Below, piece after piece: positions 44,222-52,173 of a stretch of DNA of 64,000 nt (its first letter is position 1; every line of letters starts with the position of its first letter). The notes under the pieces are model-generated. The model searched no databases. It was given only the letters and a program-made list of their open reading frames with translations, and was not told where the DNA came from. Source of the stretch: Phenylobacterium sp. CCH9-H3. GTDB taxonomy: Bacteria; Pseudomonadota; Alphaproteobacteria; Caulobacterales; Caulobacteraceae. The DNA is taken from positions 1 through 64,000 of the forward strand of contig NZ_LSJI01000062.1 in the NCBI RefSeq assembly GCF_001557235.1, read 5' to 3'. A program made the translations under genes and the position numbers.

Positions 44222-45262
44222 TCAGCTCTTGCGTTTGCCCTTTTTCGGCGCGGGCTTCTTCGTCGGCATGCCCTTGGCGATGGTCTTGGCGTCGGGGATG
44301 TAGCGGGCCTCGTAGGGCTCGGGCAGGCCGGCGGCGCGGATCACGCAGCGGCCCGTGTCCATCATGGCGTGTTGACCGAGGCAGAAGACGTCTTCGTAGT
44401 TCGGGCGGGCGACCGCCAGGCACTGGTAGAGGTTGAGCTTCGACGTGCCCATGCACATGCCGATGTTGGGCTCGTGGGTGAGGGCCATCAGCTGTTCGGC
44501 GTTGGCGTCGGTCGCCTCGCCCAGGGCCGCGAGGGCGGCGATCGCCAGCCCGCGGATCACCGTCGGCGTGTAGGGCGGCGGCGCGGCCGTCGCGGTTAGG
44601 CCCAGCGACGAGACGCCCATCGACGCCTGCTGCAGGCGCGCGGTCTCCTCCACGTCTCCCAGCATGGCCGAGGCCGACAGGCTCTTGGCGCCGGCCAGGC
44701 GCGCCTCGCGGCCCGGCACCTCGGCCTTGGACCAGGGCTGCTTCTGGATGTCATAGGCGGCCTGCTTGACCGCCTTGCCCTGGTCGTAGAGCCGCTGGGC
44801 GTCGCCGCCCAGGGTGGCGATCACCAGGCCGGCGGCGCTGGCCGAGCCGGAGATGCCGACCGCATAGGCCGGGTCCTTCATGATCTCGTAGGCGATCTGC
44901 CGCCGCTGGACAGGGTCCTTGGCGTAGACGCGGACGCCTTCGACGAAAGCCTTGTCCTGGAGGGCGATGACCGCGGCATAGGCGATGGAGCCGCGGACCA
45001 GCTGCTGCGGCTCATAGGAGGCCCCGGTCTGCAGCGAGCGGGCCACGGAGGCGCCGTCGGTGAACTCGGGCGTGATCCCCGTCGTGCGGACCATGTAGTA
45101 GCGGTAGGCCGAAGCCAGCTCGATCAGCTTGGGCGACAGGCTCACCGTCGGCGCGGCCGGCGGCGGCGGCGTGATCACGGGCGGTGGTTCGGCGCATCCG
45201 GCCAAGAGTGCGGCGCCAAGGGCCGCGATGGCGGCGGATCGGATCGGAAGACGGAACGGCAT
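44222..45262 (-). CDS. Predicted lipoprotein of unknown function
   Basis: A 346-residue protein with a lipoprotein signal (basic start, hydrophobic stretch, lipobox LLAGC, Cys at about 22) followed by a proline-rich linker (PPPVITPPPPAAP). The body is alanine-rich and helical. The C-terminal region holds five cysteines (MCMGTSKLNLYQCLAVA, VFCLGQH, TGRCVIRAAG) that could form disulfides in the periplasm, then a Lys-rich end (KKPAPKKGKRKS). I do not recognise the family. It lies about 100 bases after prs. Confidence 0.7.
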   Translation of the reverse strand: MPFRLPIRSAAIAALGAALLAGCAEPPPVITPPPPAAPTVSLSPKLIELASAYRYYMVRTTGITPEFTDGASVARSLQTGASYEPQQLVRGSIAYAAVIALQDKAFVEGVRVYAKDPVQRRQIAYEIMKDPAYAVGISGSASAAGLVIATLGGDAQRLYDQGKAVKQAAYDIQKQPWSKAEVPGREARLAGAKSLSASAMLGDVEETARLQQASMGVSSLGLTATAAPPPYTPTVIRGLAIAALAALGEATDANAEQLMALTHEPNIGMCMGTSKLNLYQCLAVARPNYEDVFCLGQHAMMDTGRCVIRAAGLPEPYEARYIPDAKTIAKGMPTKKPAPKKGKRKS

Positions 45263-45316
45263 CAGACGCTTTCCCCCTCTTGCGAGTGGTGATTCTCGTT
45301 GTCCGCCCCCGGAGAC

Positions 45317-45359
45317 CCCATGGATTACCCGCCCAGGCGCCGCCTGGGCAAGCCATGGG
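45317..45359. repeat. Nested inverted repeat after prs
   Basis: An outer pair CCCATGG (45317-45323) / CCATGGG (45353-45359) encloses an inner pair GCCCAGGC (45331-45338) / GCCTGGGC (45342-45349). It starts one base beyond the prs stop codon. There is no T-run, so it may stabilise or pause rather than terminate. Confidence 0.5.
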
Positions 45360-45360
45360 A

Positions 45361-46296
45361 TCAGTCGAACAGTTTCGACACGCTCTCTTCGTTGGCGATG
45401 CGGCGGATCGCCTCGCCGATCAGGCCGGAGCAGCTGACGTAGCGGATCTTCGGCGCGGTCCCGACGCGATCCGGTGGGGCGATGGAGTCGGTCATCACCA
45501 GTTCCTTCAGCACCGAGGCCTCCACCCGCTCGATGGCGCCGCCCGACAGCACCCCGTGGCTGACGTAGGCTGAAACCTCGGTGGCGCCGCCGTCGATCAG
45601 GGCCTGGGCCGCGTTGCACAGGGTGCCGCCGCCGTCGATCATGTCGTCGAACAGGATGCAGCGGCGTCCCGAGACGTCGCCGATGATGTTGGCCACCTCG
45701 CTCTTGCCGGGGCCGGAGCGGCGCTTGTCGACGATGGCGAGCTCGGTGTTGAGCCGGCTGGCGACGGCCAGCGCCCGAACCACGCCGCCCACGTCGGGCG
45801 AGACGATCATCAGGTCCTTGGGCTTCTCGTAGTTCTCCTTGATGTCGGCGGCCAGCAGCGGCGCGGACAGCAGGTTGTCGGTGGGGATGTCGAAGAAGCC
45901 CTGGATCTGCCCCGAATGCAGATCCATGGTCAGGACCCGGTCGGCGCCGGCGCGGGTGATCAGGTTGGCCACCAGCTTAGCCGAAATCGGCGTGCGGCCC
46001 CCGGTCTTCCGGTCCTGGCGCGCATAGCCGAAGTAGGGGGTGACCGCGGTGATCCGCCGCGCCGACGCCCGCTTCAGCGCATCGATGCAGACCAGCAGCT
46101 CCATCAGGTGGTCGTTGGCTGGATAGCTGGTGGACTGCAGGATGAACACGTCCTCGCCGCGGACGTTCTCGTCGATGGTGACCCAGACCTCGTTGTCGGC
46201 GAAGCGTTTCACCTGGGCCCGTGTCAGGGGCACGTCGAGGTGAGAAGCGACGGCCTGGGCCAGCGTACGATTCGAGTTGCCGGCCAGCAGCTTCAT
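45361..46296 (-). CDS. prs: Ribose-phosphate pyrophosphokinase
   Basis: A 311-residue PRPP synthetase. N-terminal [20 protein letters not shown], the ATP-binding loop [10 protein letters not shown], the metal/ribose-5-phosphate region [18 protein letters not shown], the flexible loop [13 protein letters not shown] and the PRPP signature [18 protein letters not shown] feeds histidine, tryptophan, purine, pyrimidine and NAD synthesis. ATG 46296 matches the family start; the 20-codon extension upstream is not conserved-looking. It is divergent from the CPA2 antiporter gene. Confidence 0.96.
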   Translation of the reverse strand: MKLLAGNSNRTLAQAVASHLDVPLTRAQVKRFADNEVWVTIDENVRGEDVFILQSTSYPANDHLMELLVCIDALKRASARRITAVTPYFGYARQDRKTGGRTPISAKLVANLITRAGADRVLTMDLHSGQIQGFFDIPTDNLLSAPLLAADIKENYEKPKDLMIVSPDVGGVVRALAVASRLNTELAIVDKRRSGPGKSEVANIIGDVSGRRCILFDDMIDGGGTLCNAAQALIDGGATEVSAYVSHGVLSGGAIERVEASVLKELVMTDSIAPPDRVGTAPKIRYVSCSGLIGEAIRRIANEESVSKLFD

Positions 46297-46460
46297 CGAC
46301 CCCGACTCCCCTAGGTGGATTTGCGCGGCTTGTAGCAGGGGATCGCGCGCGGGCAAGGGGCGATCCGGCGTTCGATCACGGGGGCTCTATTGGCCACGGC
46401 GCAGCCGGACGGCTATCCGGAAGGCCGACGCCACCTCTCGACGCCCGACCCAGGAGACGT

Positions 46461-48419
46461 ATGCCCCATCATACCCCGCTGATCGCCACAATCGTCGCGG
46501 GCCTCACCGTCGCCTTCGGGCTCGGGGCGCTGGCTCATCGGTTCCGGATCTCGCCGCTGGTGGGATACCTGGCGGCGGGGGTCCTCGTGGGGCCGTTCAC
46601 GCCCGGCTTCGTGGCCGACCAGGAACTCGCGCAGGAGCTCGCCGAAATCGGCGTCATCCTGCTGATGTTCGGGGTGGGCCTGCACTTCTCGCTGAAGGAT
46701 CTGCTCTCGGTCCGGACCATCGCGATCCCGGGCGCGCTGGGTCAGATGGCGGCGGCGACGCTCCTGGGGATGCTCCTGGCCCATGTTATGGGCTGGCCGC
46801 TGGTTTCGGGCCTCGTGTTCGGCCTGGCGCTCTCGGTCGCGTCCACCGTGGTCCTGCTTCGGGCGCTGCAGGAGCGGCGGATCGTTCAGACCGACCGCGG
46901 CCGGATCGCGGTCGGCTGGCTGATCGTCGAGGACCTGGCGATGGTCCTGGCCCTGGTGCTTCTGCCCGCCCTGGCGGACGCGCTCGCCCCCTCCGGCGCC
47001 GGCGCGGGACAGGGCTGGGCCATCCCGCTGGCGATCACGATCGGCAAGGTGATCGCCTTCGTGGCCTTCATGCTGATCGTCGGCCGGCGTGTGATCCCCT
47101 GGATCCTGCATTGGGCCGCCCACACCGGATCGCGCGAGCTGTTCCGGCTGGCCGTCTTCGCAATCGCCCTGGGCGTGGCGTTCGGGGCGGCCCTGCTGTT
47201 CGACGTCTCGTTCGCGCTGGGGGCGTTCTTCGCCGGCATGATCCTGGCCGAGTCCGAGCTCAGCCAGCGGGCCGCCGAGGAGACGCTGCCGCTGCGCGAC
47301 GCCTTCGCGGTGCTGTTCTTCGTGTCCGTGGGCATGCTGTTCAACCCCAACGTCCTGGTGGAACAGCCGTGGGCCCTCGCCGCCACCGTCGCCATCATCG
47401 TGCTGGGCAAGTCGCTGGCGGCCTTCGCCATCGTGCGGGCGTTCCGGCACGACACCTCGACCGCCCTGACCATCGCGGCCTCGCTGGCGCAGATCGGGGA
47501 GTTTTCCTTCATCCTGGCGGGGCTCGGCGTTGGCCTGCAGCTGCTGCCCGAGGCGGGCCGCGACCTGATCCTGGGCGGGGCGATCATCTCGATCCTGCTC
47601 AATCCGATGATCTTCGCCGCGGTGATGCGCGCCCGGCCCAAGGTCGCGGCCGCCGAGGCCAAGGTTCCCGAGCCGGCCAACGACTTTCTCCCGACCGCGC
47701 TTACGGAGCACGTCATCGTGGTGGGCTTCGGCCGGGTCGGGGCATCGGTGGCCGAAGGCCTGGAGGCGGCGGGGCGGCCATTCCTGGTGGTCGAGCTCGA
47801 CGACGCGGCGCGCCGGCGCGCGCGGGATGCGGGGTTCGAGGTGCTCGCGGGCCATGCGGCCGATCCGCAAGTGCTCGCCGCAGCCGGGGTCCGGGCGGCC
47901 CACCGACTGATCTGCACCATTCCGGACGGCTTCGAGGCCGGCGGGGTCATCGAGCAGGCGCGGCGGGCGAACCCCGACCTGGAGATCATCGCGCGCGCCC
48001 ATTCGGACGCCGAGGTGGAGCACCTGCTCAAGCACGGCTGCGACCGGCCGGTCTCGGGCGAGCGCGAGCTGGCGGCGGCCATGCTTGCGAAGGCGCCGCT
48101 TCTGCAGTCTGAGCGTCCGGCGGGCCCGGAAATTGCGCCAGAACCGCCGCCGCCGGCTCCGGAGGGACGGCCTCTTCTCGACGACGCCGAGTGGGCGCTG
48201 CTGTCCGTCGCGCGCCTCGATGGCCTGACGGTGGGCCAGGAGATCGACCGTGGCGCGCTGTTCCTGGGCGCCGAGCGGATCGGCCGGTTCGGCGAGGAGC
48301 GCTTGCGTGAGGCGACAGCCGGCCTAGCCGCCAAGGGCCTGCTGGCGGAGCTGGGCGGCGACCGGATCAGCCTGACGCCCGCGGGCCTGAGCCTGGCCGC
48401 CCTGGCGCCGGTCTACTAG
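46461..48419 (+). CDS. CPA2-family cation:proton antiporter with TrkA-N domain
   Basis: A 652-residue YbaL/KefC-like protein. An N-terminal membrane domain of about 12 helices (residues 5-395) includes the ion-binding-type segments LALSVASTVVLLRAL and FALGAFFAGMILAESEL. It is followed by a Rossmann RCK/TrkA-N domain starting HVIVVGFGRVGASVAEGL near 416, which senses nucleotide or glutathione adducts in relatives. A proline-rich linker and a 70-residue C-terminal extension end the protein. It exports K+ or Na+ in exchange for H+. AGGAG precedes ATG 46461. Confidence 0.9.
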   Translation: MPHHTPLIATIVAGLTVAFGLGALAHRFRISPLVGYLAAGVLVGPFTPGFVADQELAQELAEIGVILLMFGVGLHFSLKDLLSVRTIAIPGALGQMAAATLLGMLLAHVMGWPLVSGLVFGLALSVASTVVLLRALQERRIVQTDRGRIAVGWLIVEDLAMVLALVLLPALADALAPSGAGAGQGWAIPLAITIGKVIAFVAFMLIVGRRVIPWILHWAAHTGSRELFRLAVFAIALGVAFGAALLFDVSFALGAFFAGMILAESELSQRAAEETLPLRDAFAVLFFVSVGMLFNPNVLVEQPWALAATVAIIVLGKSLAAFAIVRAFRHDTSTALTIAASLAQIGEFSFILAGLGVGLQLLPEAGRDLILGGAIISILLNPMIFAAVMRARPKVAAAEAKVPEPANDFLPTALTEHVIVVGFGRVGASVAEGLEAAGRPFLVVELDDAARRRARDAGFEVLAGHAADPQVLAAAGVRAAHRLICTIPDGFEAGGVIEQARRANPDLEIIARAHSDAEVEHLLKHGCDRPVSGERELAAAMLAKAPLLQSERPAGPEIAPEPPPPAPEGRPLLDDAEWALLSVARLDGLTVGQEIDRGALFLGAERIGRFGEERLREATAGLAAKGLLAELGGDRISLTPAGLSLAALAPVY

Positions 48420-49180
48420 GTCAGCACGATCGCCGAGAGCAGGCGCCCATAGTCGGGCTCGCCCTGCTTGAAGGCGCGGCGATTGGAAAAGAACAGGTCC
48501 GGCTCGGCGCAGGTGTCGCGGCCGATCCATTCGCACCGGGCGACGCCGGCGGCGCGCAGCCGCGAGAGGACAAAGGCCGGCAGGTCGAACTGGCGCTTGT
48601 CGGGCGCCGTCCCGGCGCTGAAGAAGCGTCCGTAGGCGGGGTCCGCGTCGGTGAACCGCTGCACATACTCCAGTCCGACCTCATACGACGCCGGGCCGAT
48701 GCAGGGGCCGACGGCGGCCACGATCCGGTCGCGCCGGGCGCCTAGGGCTTCCATGCGGGTGATGGCGTGCTCGGCGACGCCGGTGAGAGCGCCTTTCCAT
48801 CCGGCGTGGGCCGCGGCGACCACCCGGGCCGCGGCATCGGCGAACAGGATCGGCGCGCAGTCCGCGGCCAACGCGCCGCAGACGACACCAGGGGTGGCGG
48901 TGACGACCCCGTCGGCCTGCGGCGGCCCCGCCGGCCAGGGGCCATCGGCGACCAGGGCGGTGGCCGAGTGGACCTGGTAGGCGGTGACCAGATCGCCGCC
49001 CAGGTGGGCCGCGGCGCGGCGGCGGTTCTCGCTGACGGCCTCGGGATCGTCCTTCGACCCCACGCCGACGTTCAGGCTGGCGTAGATCCCGGTGGAGACG
49101 CCGCCCTGCCGCGTAAAGAAGGCGTGCCGGATCCCCGGCAGATTCAGCAGGGGCGAGGTGAGCACGGGGAGCTGGGTCAC
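48416..49180 (-). CDS. pgeF: Peptidoglycan editing factor/purine nucleoside phosphorylase-like protein
   Basis: A 254-residue YfiH/DUF152 copper-or-zinc-type protein. Landmarks: AFFTRQGGVSTGIYASLNVG, YQVHSATALV (His), ADCAPILFAD (Cys), AAAHAGWKGALTG (His) and the GPCIGPASYEVG block. Members edit cell-wall precursors and phosphorolyse purine nucleosides. The start is GTG 49180, one base after the methyltransferase stop, completing the lgt-methyltransferase-pgeF operon. Confidence 0.92.
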   Translation of the reverse strand: MTQLPVLTSPLLNLPGIRHAFFTRQGGVSTGIYASLNVGVGSKDDPEAVSENRRRAAAHLGGDLVTAYQVHSATALVADGPWPAGPPQADGVVTATPGVVCGALAADCAPILFADAAARVVAAAHAGWKGALTGVAEHAITRMEALGARRDRIVAAVGPCIGPASYEVGLEYVQRFTDADPAYGRFFSAGTAPDKRQFDLPAFVLSRLRAAGVARCEWIGRDTCAEPDLFFSNRRAFKQGEPDYGRLLSAIVLT

Positions 49181-49181
49181 G

Positions 49182-50237
49182 TCAGGCCTCCTCGAACGCC
49201 GGCGGCGTCCAGCCGGGGGAGTGGATGCAGCAGGCCTTGAACAGTTCGCCCATCTGGTCGCCGCCCACCAGCCGGTTGAGCTGGCGACCGATGACGGCGG
49301 CCTTGTCGGGACGGGCGCGGACCAGGGCCTCGGCCCGCTCGCCGATCCCGGCCCGCGCCAGGAAGGCGGCCTGGGTCAGGATGGCCGCCTCGGCCCCCGC
49401 CTTGCGGGCCGCCCCCATCACGGCCGGGAAGTCGGCGTGGACCGTGAGATCGGCTTCGCCGGGACAGGCCAGGGGATCGACCCGCTCGTGCCGGACCAGC
49501 GCCTGCAGCGTGTCGCCGAATCCGGGCTGGTCGCGCCCGTAGTCGATGAGCAGCGCCGCGCCGCCGTCCCGCGCCAGCCGCTCGCCGATCGCTGCGCCCA
49601 GAGCCTCCTGCGGCGCCGAGCGCTCGTAGACCACGCCCTCCCGGGCGTCAGGCAGGGCGACGGGCGCGGGGACGAGGCCGAAGCTCAGGCGTCGGTCGTC
49701 GGACAGCCCCACCACCTGTTCCGCCCAGCCCACAGGCGTGCGGACGAACTGGCGGACGGGCAGGCAATCCAGGAGTTCGTTGGCGACCAGGATCGTCGGC
49801 TGCCCGCCCGGAACCTCGTCCAGGGTCTGCGCCCAGCGAACGCCGTCCGGAAGCCGCGCGGCCTGCAGGGCGGCCAGGGGCTCGGACGTTTCCACCAGCC
49901 AGACGTCGGCCGCATCCAGGAAGGAGGGCAGGAGCCGTGCGGCTCGCAGCAGATCGGCCATCAGCGTGCCGTCGCCCGGACCCATCTCCACGAGGGTGAA
50001 CCGCGGGGGGGCGCCCATCGCCTGCCAGACGGACATGGCCCACACGCCGATCAGCTCGCCGAACATCTGGCTCACCAGGGGCGCGGTGATGAAGTCGCCG
50101 TCCTCGCCCAGCGCCGGCCGGGTGGCGTAGTAGCCGTCCTGCGGATCATGCAGGCAGGCCGTCATGTACTGGGCGAGCGTCAGCGGCCCGGTCTGGGCGA
50201 TCTGGGCCGCCAGCCGCTCGCGAAGGCGCTCGCTCAC
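49182..50237 (-). CDS. SAM-dependent methyltransferase, NDUFAF7/MidA family
   Basis: A 351-residue class I methyltransferase. The conserved N-terminal GPLTLAQYMTACLHDPQDGY and the SAM site LVEMGPGDGTLMADLLRA are diagnostic, along with ILVANELLDCLPVRQFV. The eukaryotic relative dimethylates an arginine of NDUFS2 during complex I assembly; alphaproteobacterial members may act likewise. The start is GTG 50237, overlapping the lgt stop by 4 bases, so the long in-frame extension into lgt is ignored. Confidence 0.92.
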   Translation of the reverse strand: MSERLRERLAAQIAQTGPLTLAQYMTACLHDPQDGYYATRPALGEDGDFITAPLVSQMFGELIGVWAMSVWQAMGAPPRFTLVEMGPGDGTLMADLLRAARLLPSFLDAADVWLVETSEPLAALQAARLPDGVRWAQTLDEVPGGQPTILVANELLDCLPVRQFVRTPVGWAEQVVGLSDDRRLSFGLVPAPVALPDAREGVVYERSAPQEALGAAIGERLARDGGAALLIDYGRDQPGFGDTLQALVRHERVDPLACPGEADLTVHADFPAVMGAARKAGAEAAILTQAAFLARAGIGERAEALVRARPDKAAVIGRQLNRLVGGDQMGELFKACCIHSPGWTPPAFEEA

Positions 50238-51136
50238 GCAGGGGTGCGGGCGGGCTGGCCCTCCGGCTCCACGCCCGCCGCGGGCAGGGCCGGGGGCAGG
50301 GGCTCGCGCATCCCGCGCCAGATCAGGTAGAGGCCGCCCAGCACCATCGGCGCGGACAGGATCATCCCCATGGTCAGGCCCAGCGGCAGGTTGTCGAGGC
50401 CGGCGTCGGGCTCGCGCACCGTCTCGATGGCGATGCGGAAGATGCCGTAGAAGAGGACGAAGATGCCCGCGATCACGCCGCGCCGGTTTCCCAGCTTCGC
50501 CCCGTGCGTAGCCCAGCGCAGGATGAGGAACAGGATCAGGCCCTCGAAGGCGGCCTCGTACAGCTGGCTCGGATGGCGGACGACCTCGCCCGCCGGGCAA
50601 TAGCCGAAGGTCTCGCGGATCTGGTCGTTGCAGAAGACGAAGCCCCAGGGCAGGCCCGGCGCCTCGCGTCCCCAGAGCTCGCCGTTGATGAAGTTGGCGC
50701 AGCGGCCCAGGAAATGGCCGATGGGATAGGCCGGCGCCACCACGTCGGCGATGCGCAGCAGGTCCAGCTTGTTGCGCCAGGCGAAGATGATCATGGCGAG
50801 GGAGACGCCGATGACGCCGCCGTGGAAGCTCATGCCGCCCTCCCAGACCCGGAAGACGCTGAGCGGGTCGGCCAGGGTCTGCGAGAGGGGGGTGTAGAAC
50901 AGCACGTGGCCCAGGCGGCCGCCGCCGATCACCCCGATGGCGATCCACAGGATCAGGTCGTCCATCTGCTCGGGCGTGAACGGGGCCGGACGGCGCGTCC
51001 ACAGCGCCGTGTTGCGGAGCAGCCCCGTGGCATAACGCCACCCCAGCAGGATGCCCGCCACATAGGCCAGGGCGTACCACCGGATGGCGAAGGGCCCGAG
51101 CTGCACGAGGATCGGATCGATGTTCGGGAACGGCAC
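50234..51136 (-). CDS. lgt: Prolipoprotein diacylglyceryl transferase
   Basis: A 300-residue, seven-helix inner-membrane enzyme that transfers diacylglycerol from phosphatidylglycerol to lipobox cysteines. Signature GRCANFINGELWGR (essential Arg/Asn/Glu), the MSFHGGVIG segment and HPSQLYEAAFEG are all present. The start is GTG 51136 with AGGAG upstream. It leads the operon with the methyltransferase and pgeF, and acts on lipoproteins such as the one encoded at 44222-45262. Confidence 0.96.
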   Translation of the reverse strand: MPFPNIDPILVQLGPFAIRWYALAYVAGILLGWRYATGLLRNTALWTRRPAPFTPEQMDDLILWIAIGVIGGGRLGHVLFYTPLSQTLADPLSVFRVWEGGMSFHGGVIGVSLAMIIFAWRNKLDLLRIADVVAPAYPIGHFLGRCANFINGELWGREAPGLPWGFVFCNDQIRETFGYCPAGEVVRHPSQLYEAAFEGLILFLILRWATHGAKLGNRRGVIAGIFVLFYGIFRIAIETVREPDAGLDNLPLGLTMGMILSAPMVLGGLYLIWRGMREPLPPALPAAGVEPEGQPARTPA

Positions 51137-51252
51137 TTCTCAGGCGACTCCTGCGTTCAGAACAGCGACTTAGAGGAGAAGGCATTCGCTTTCATCCCCC
51201 GAAGGACCATATAGACAGGCGGACGGGCCAGTTTCGGCCAAAGAAGACAAGA

Positions 51253-51501
51253 ATGCAGACGCAGAACCCCATCCTCGACGAGATCGCGAAGCTCAGCACC
51301 GCCGCCATGGGCCTGGCCCAGGCCGCCGGCGAAGAGGCGAAGGCCGCTTTCCGCAGCCAGACCGATCGGCTGGTCGCGGAAATGGACCTGGTGCGCCGGG
51401 AAGACTACGACGCGCTCAAGGCCGAAGTGGCCGCGCTTCGCCAGGAAATCGAGGCTTTGAAGGCCGCGAAATCGCCGCGAAAGGCCGCGAAAGGCTCGTG
51501 A
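51253..51501 (+). CDS. UbiK/BMFP accessory factor
   Basis: An 82-residue protein with an amphipathic N-terminal helix (NPILDEIAKLSTAAMGLAQA) and a C-terminal coiled coil (REDYDALKAEVAALRQEIEA), ending in a basic tail. This is the layout of UbiK/YqiC, a trimeric membrane-associated factor aiding ubiquinone synthesis and membrane fusogenicity in vitro. It is divergent from lgt. Confidence 0.88.
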   Translation: MQTQNPILDEIAKLSTAAMGLAQAAGEEAKAAFRSQTDRLVAEMDLVRREDYDALKAEVAALRQEIEALKAAKSPRKAAKGS

Positions 51502-51640
51502 GAACACTGCACGCCACGCGAAAGCTGTTCGCGTGTCGCAAGAACCCGGTGACACTGACCTCGAGAAACGGTCTAGGGTCCTTCATGCGGACGATTCGGG
51601 GGCGGCGTTCCGCTCTCCGTCCGAGTCATAAGGGGTCGTA

Positions 51641-52144
51641 ATGGACACCTCCCAGACGGACGAAAACGTCGTCCTGACGAACGACCCCCTCGACGTCGTC
51701 GAGCATGTGCTCACCGCCGAGAATCTGCCTTTCGACCGCACCGAGGACGGCGACCTCGCCTTTACCCTCGCGGGCGACTGGAAGGATTACGAGCTCTGGT
51801 TCGCCTGGCGGCCGGAGGGCGACACCCTCCAGCTCTGCCTGTCCATGGACCTCGCGGTGCCCAAGGCGCAGCGCCAGACGGCGCAGGAACTGATCGCCAC
51901 GATCAATCCGCGCGTCTGGCTCGGCCACTTCGAACTGTGGGACGAGGGCGAGATCATCTTCCGGCACGGCATGGCGCTGATGGCCGGCGAACAGCCCAGC
52001 CTGGCGCAGGCCGCGGCGATGATCGACGTGGCGGTCGAGGCGGCGGACCGCTTCTTCCCGGCCTTCGACTTCCTCCTGCGCGGCGCCAAGACCCCGCAGG
52101 AGGCCATCGCCGCCTGCATGTTCGAGACGGTCGGCGAGGCCTAG
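51641..52144 (+). CDS. YbjN-domain protein
   Basis: A 167-residue soluble protein with the YbjN pattern: NDPLDVVEHVLTAENLPFDR, the W-D-Y-E-L-W-F motif (WKDYELWFAWR), then AQELIATINPRVWLGHFELW and the C-terminal FPAFDFLLRGAKTPQEAIAA. The fold resembles type III secretion chaperones; the role of YbjN in Alphaproteobacteria is not settled. Its end faces the S9 peptidase gene across a shared hairpin. Confidence 0.9.
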   Translation: MDTSQTDENVVLTNDPLDVVEHVLTAENLPFDRTEDGDLAFTLAGDWKDYELWFAWRPEGDTLQLCLSMDLAVPKAQRQTAQELIATINPRVWLGHFELWDEGEIIFRHGMALMAGEQPSLAQAAAMIDVAVEAADRFFPAFDFLLRGAKTPQEAIAACMFETVGEA

Positions 52145-52149
52145 AAGGC

Positions 52150-52173
52150 TTCCCTCCCCATCAAGGGAGGGAA
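52150..52173. terminator. Hairpin between convergent genes
   Basis: TTCCCTCCC (52150-52158) pairs with GGGAGGGAA (52165-52173) around a 6-base loop. It lies between the YbjN stop and the end of the S9 peptidase gene, partly inside the latter's last codons. No long T-run on either strand. Confidence 0.45.

Noticed and set aside
46413..48035. 540-codon frame opposite the CPA2 antiporter
   Set aside because: Charged low-complexity antisense frame; the antiporter frame has clear membrane and RCK motifs.
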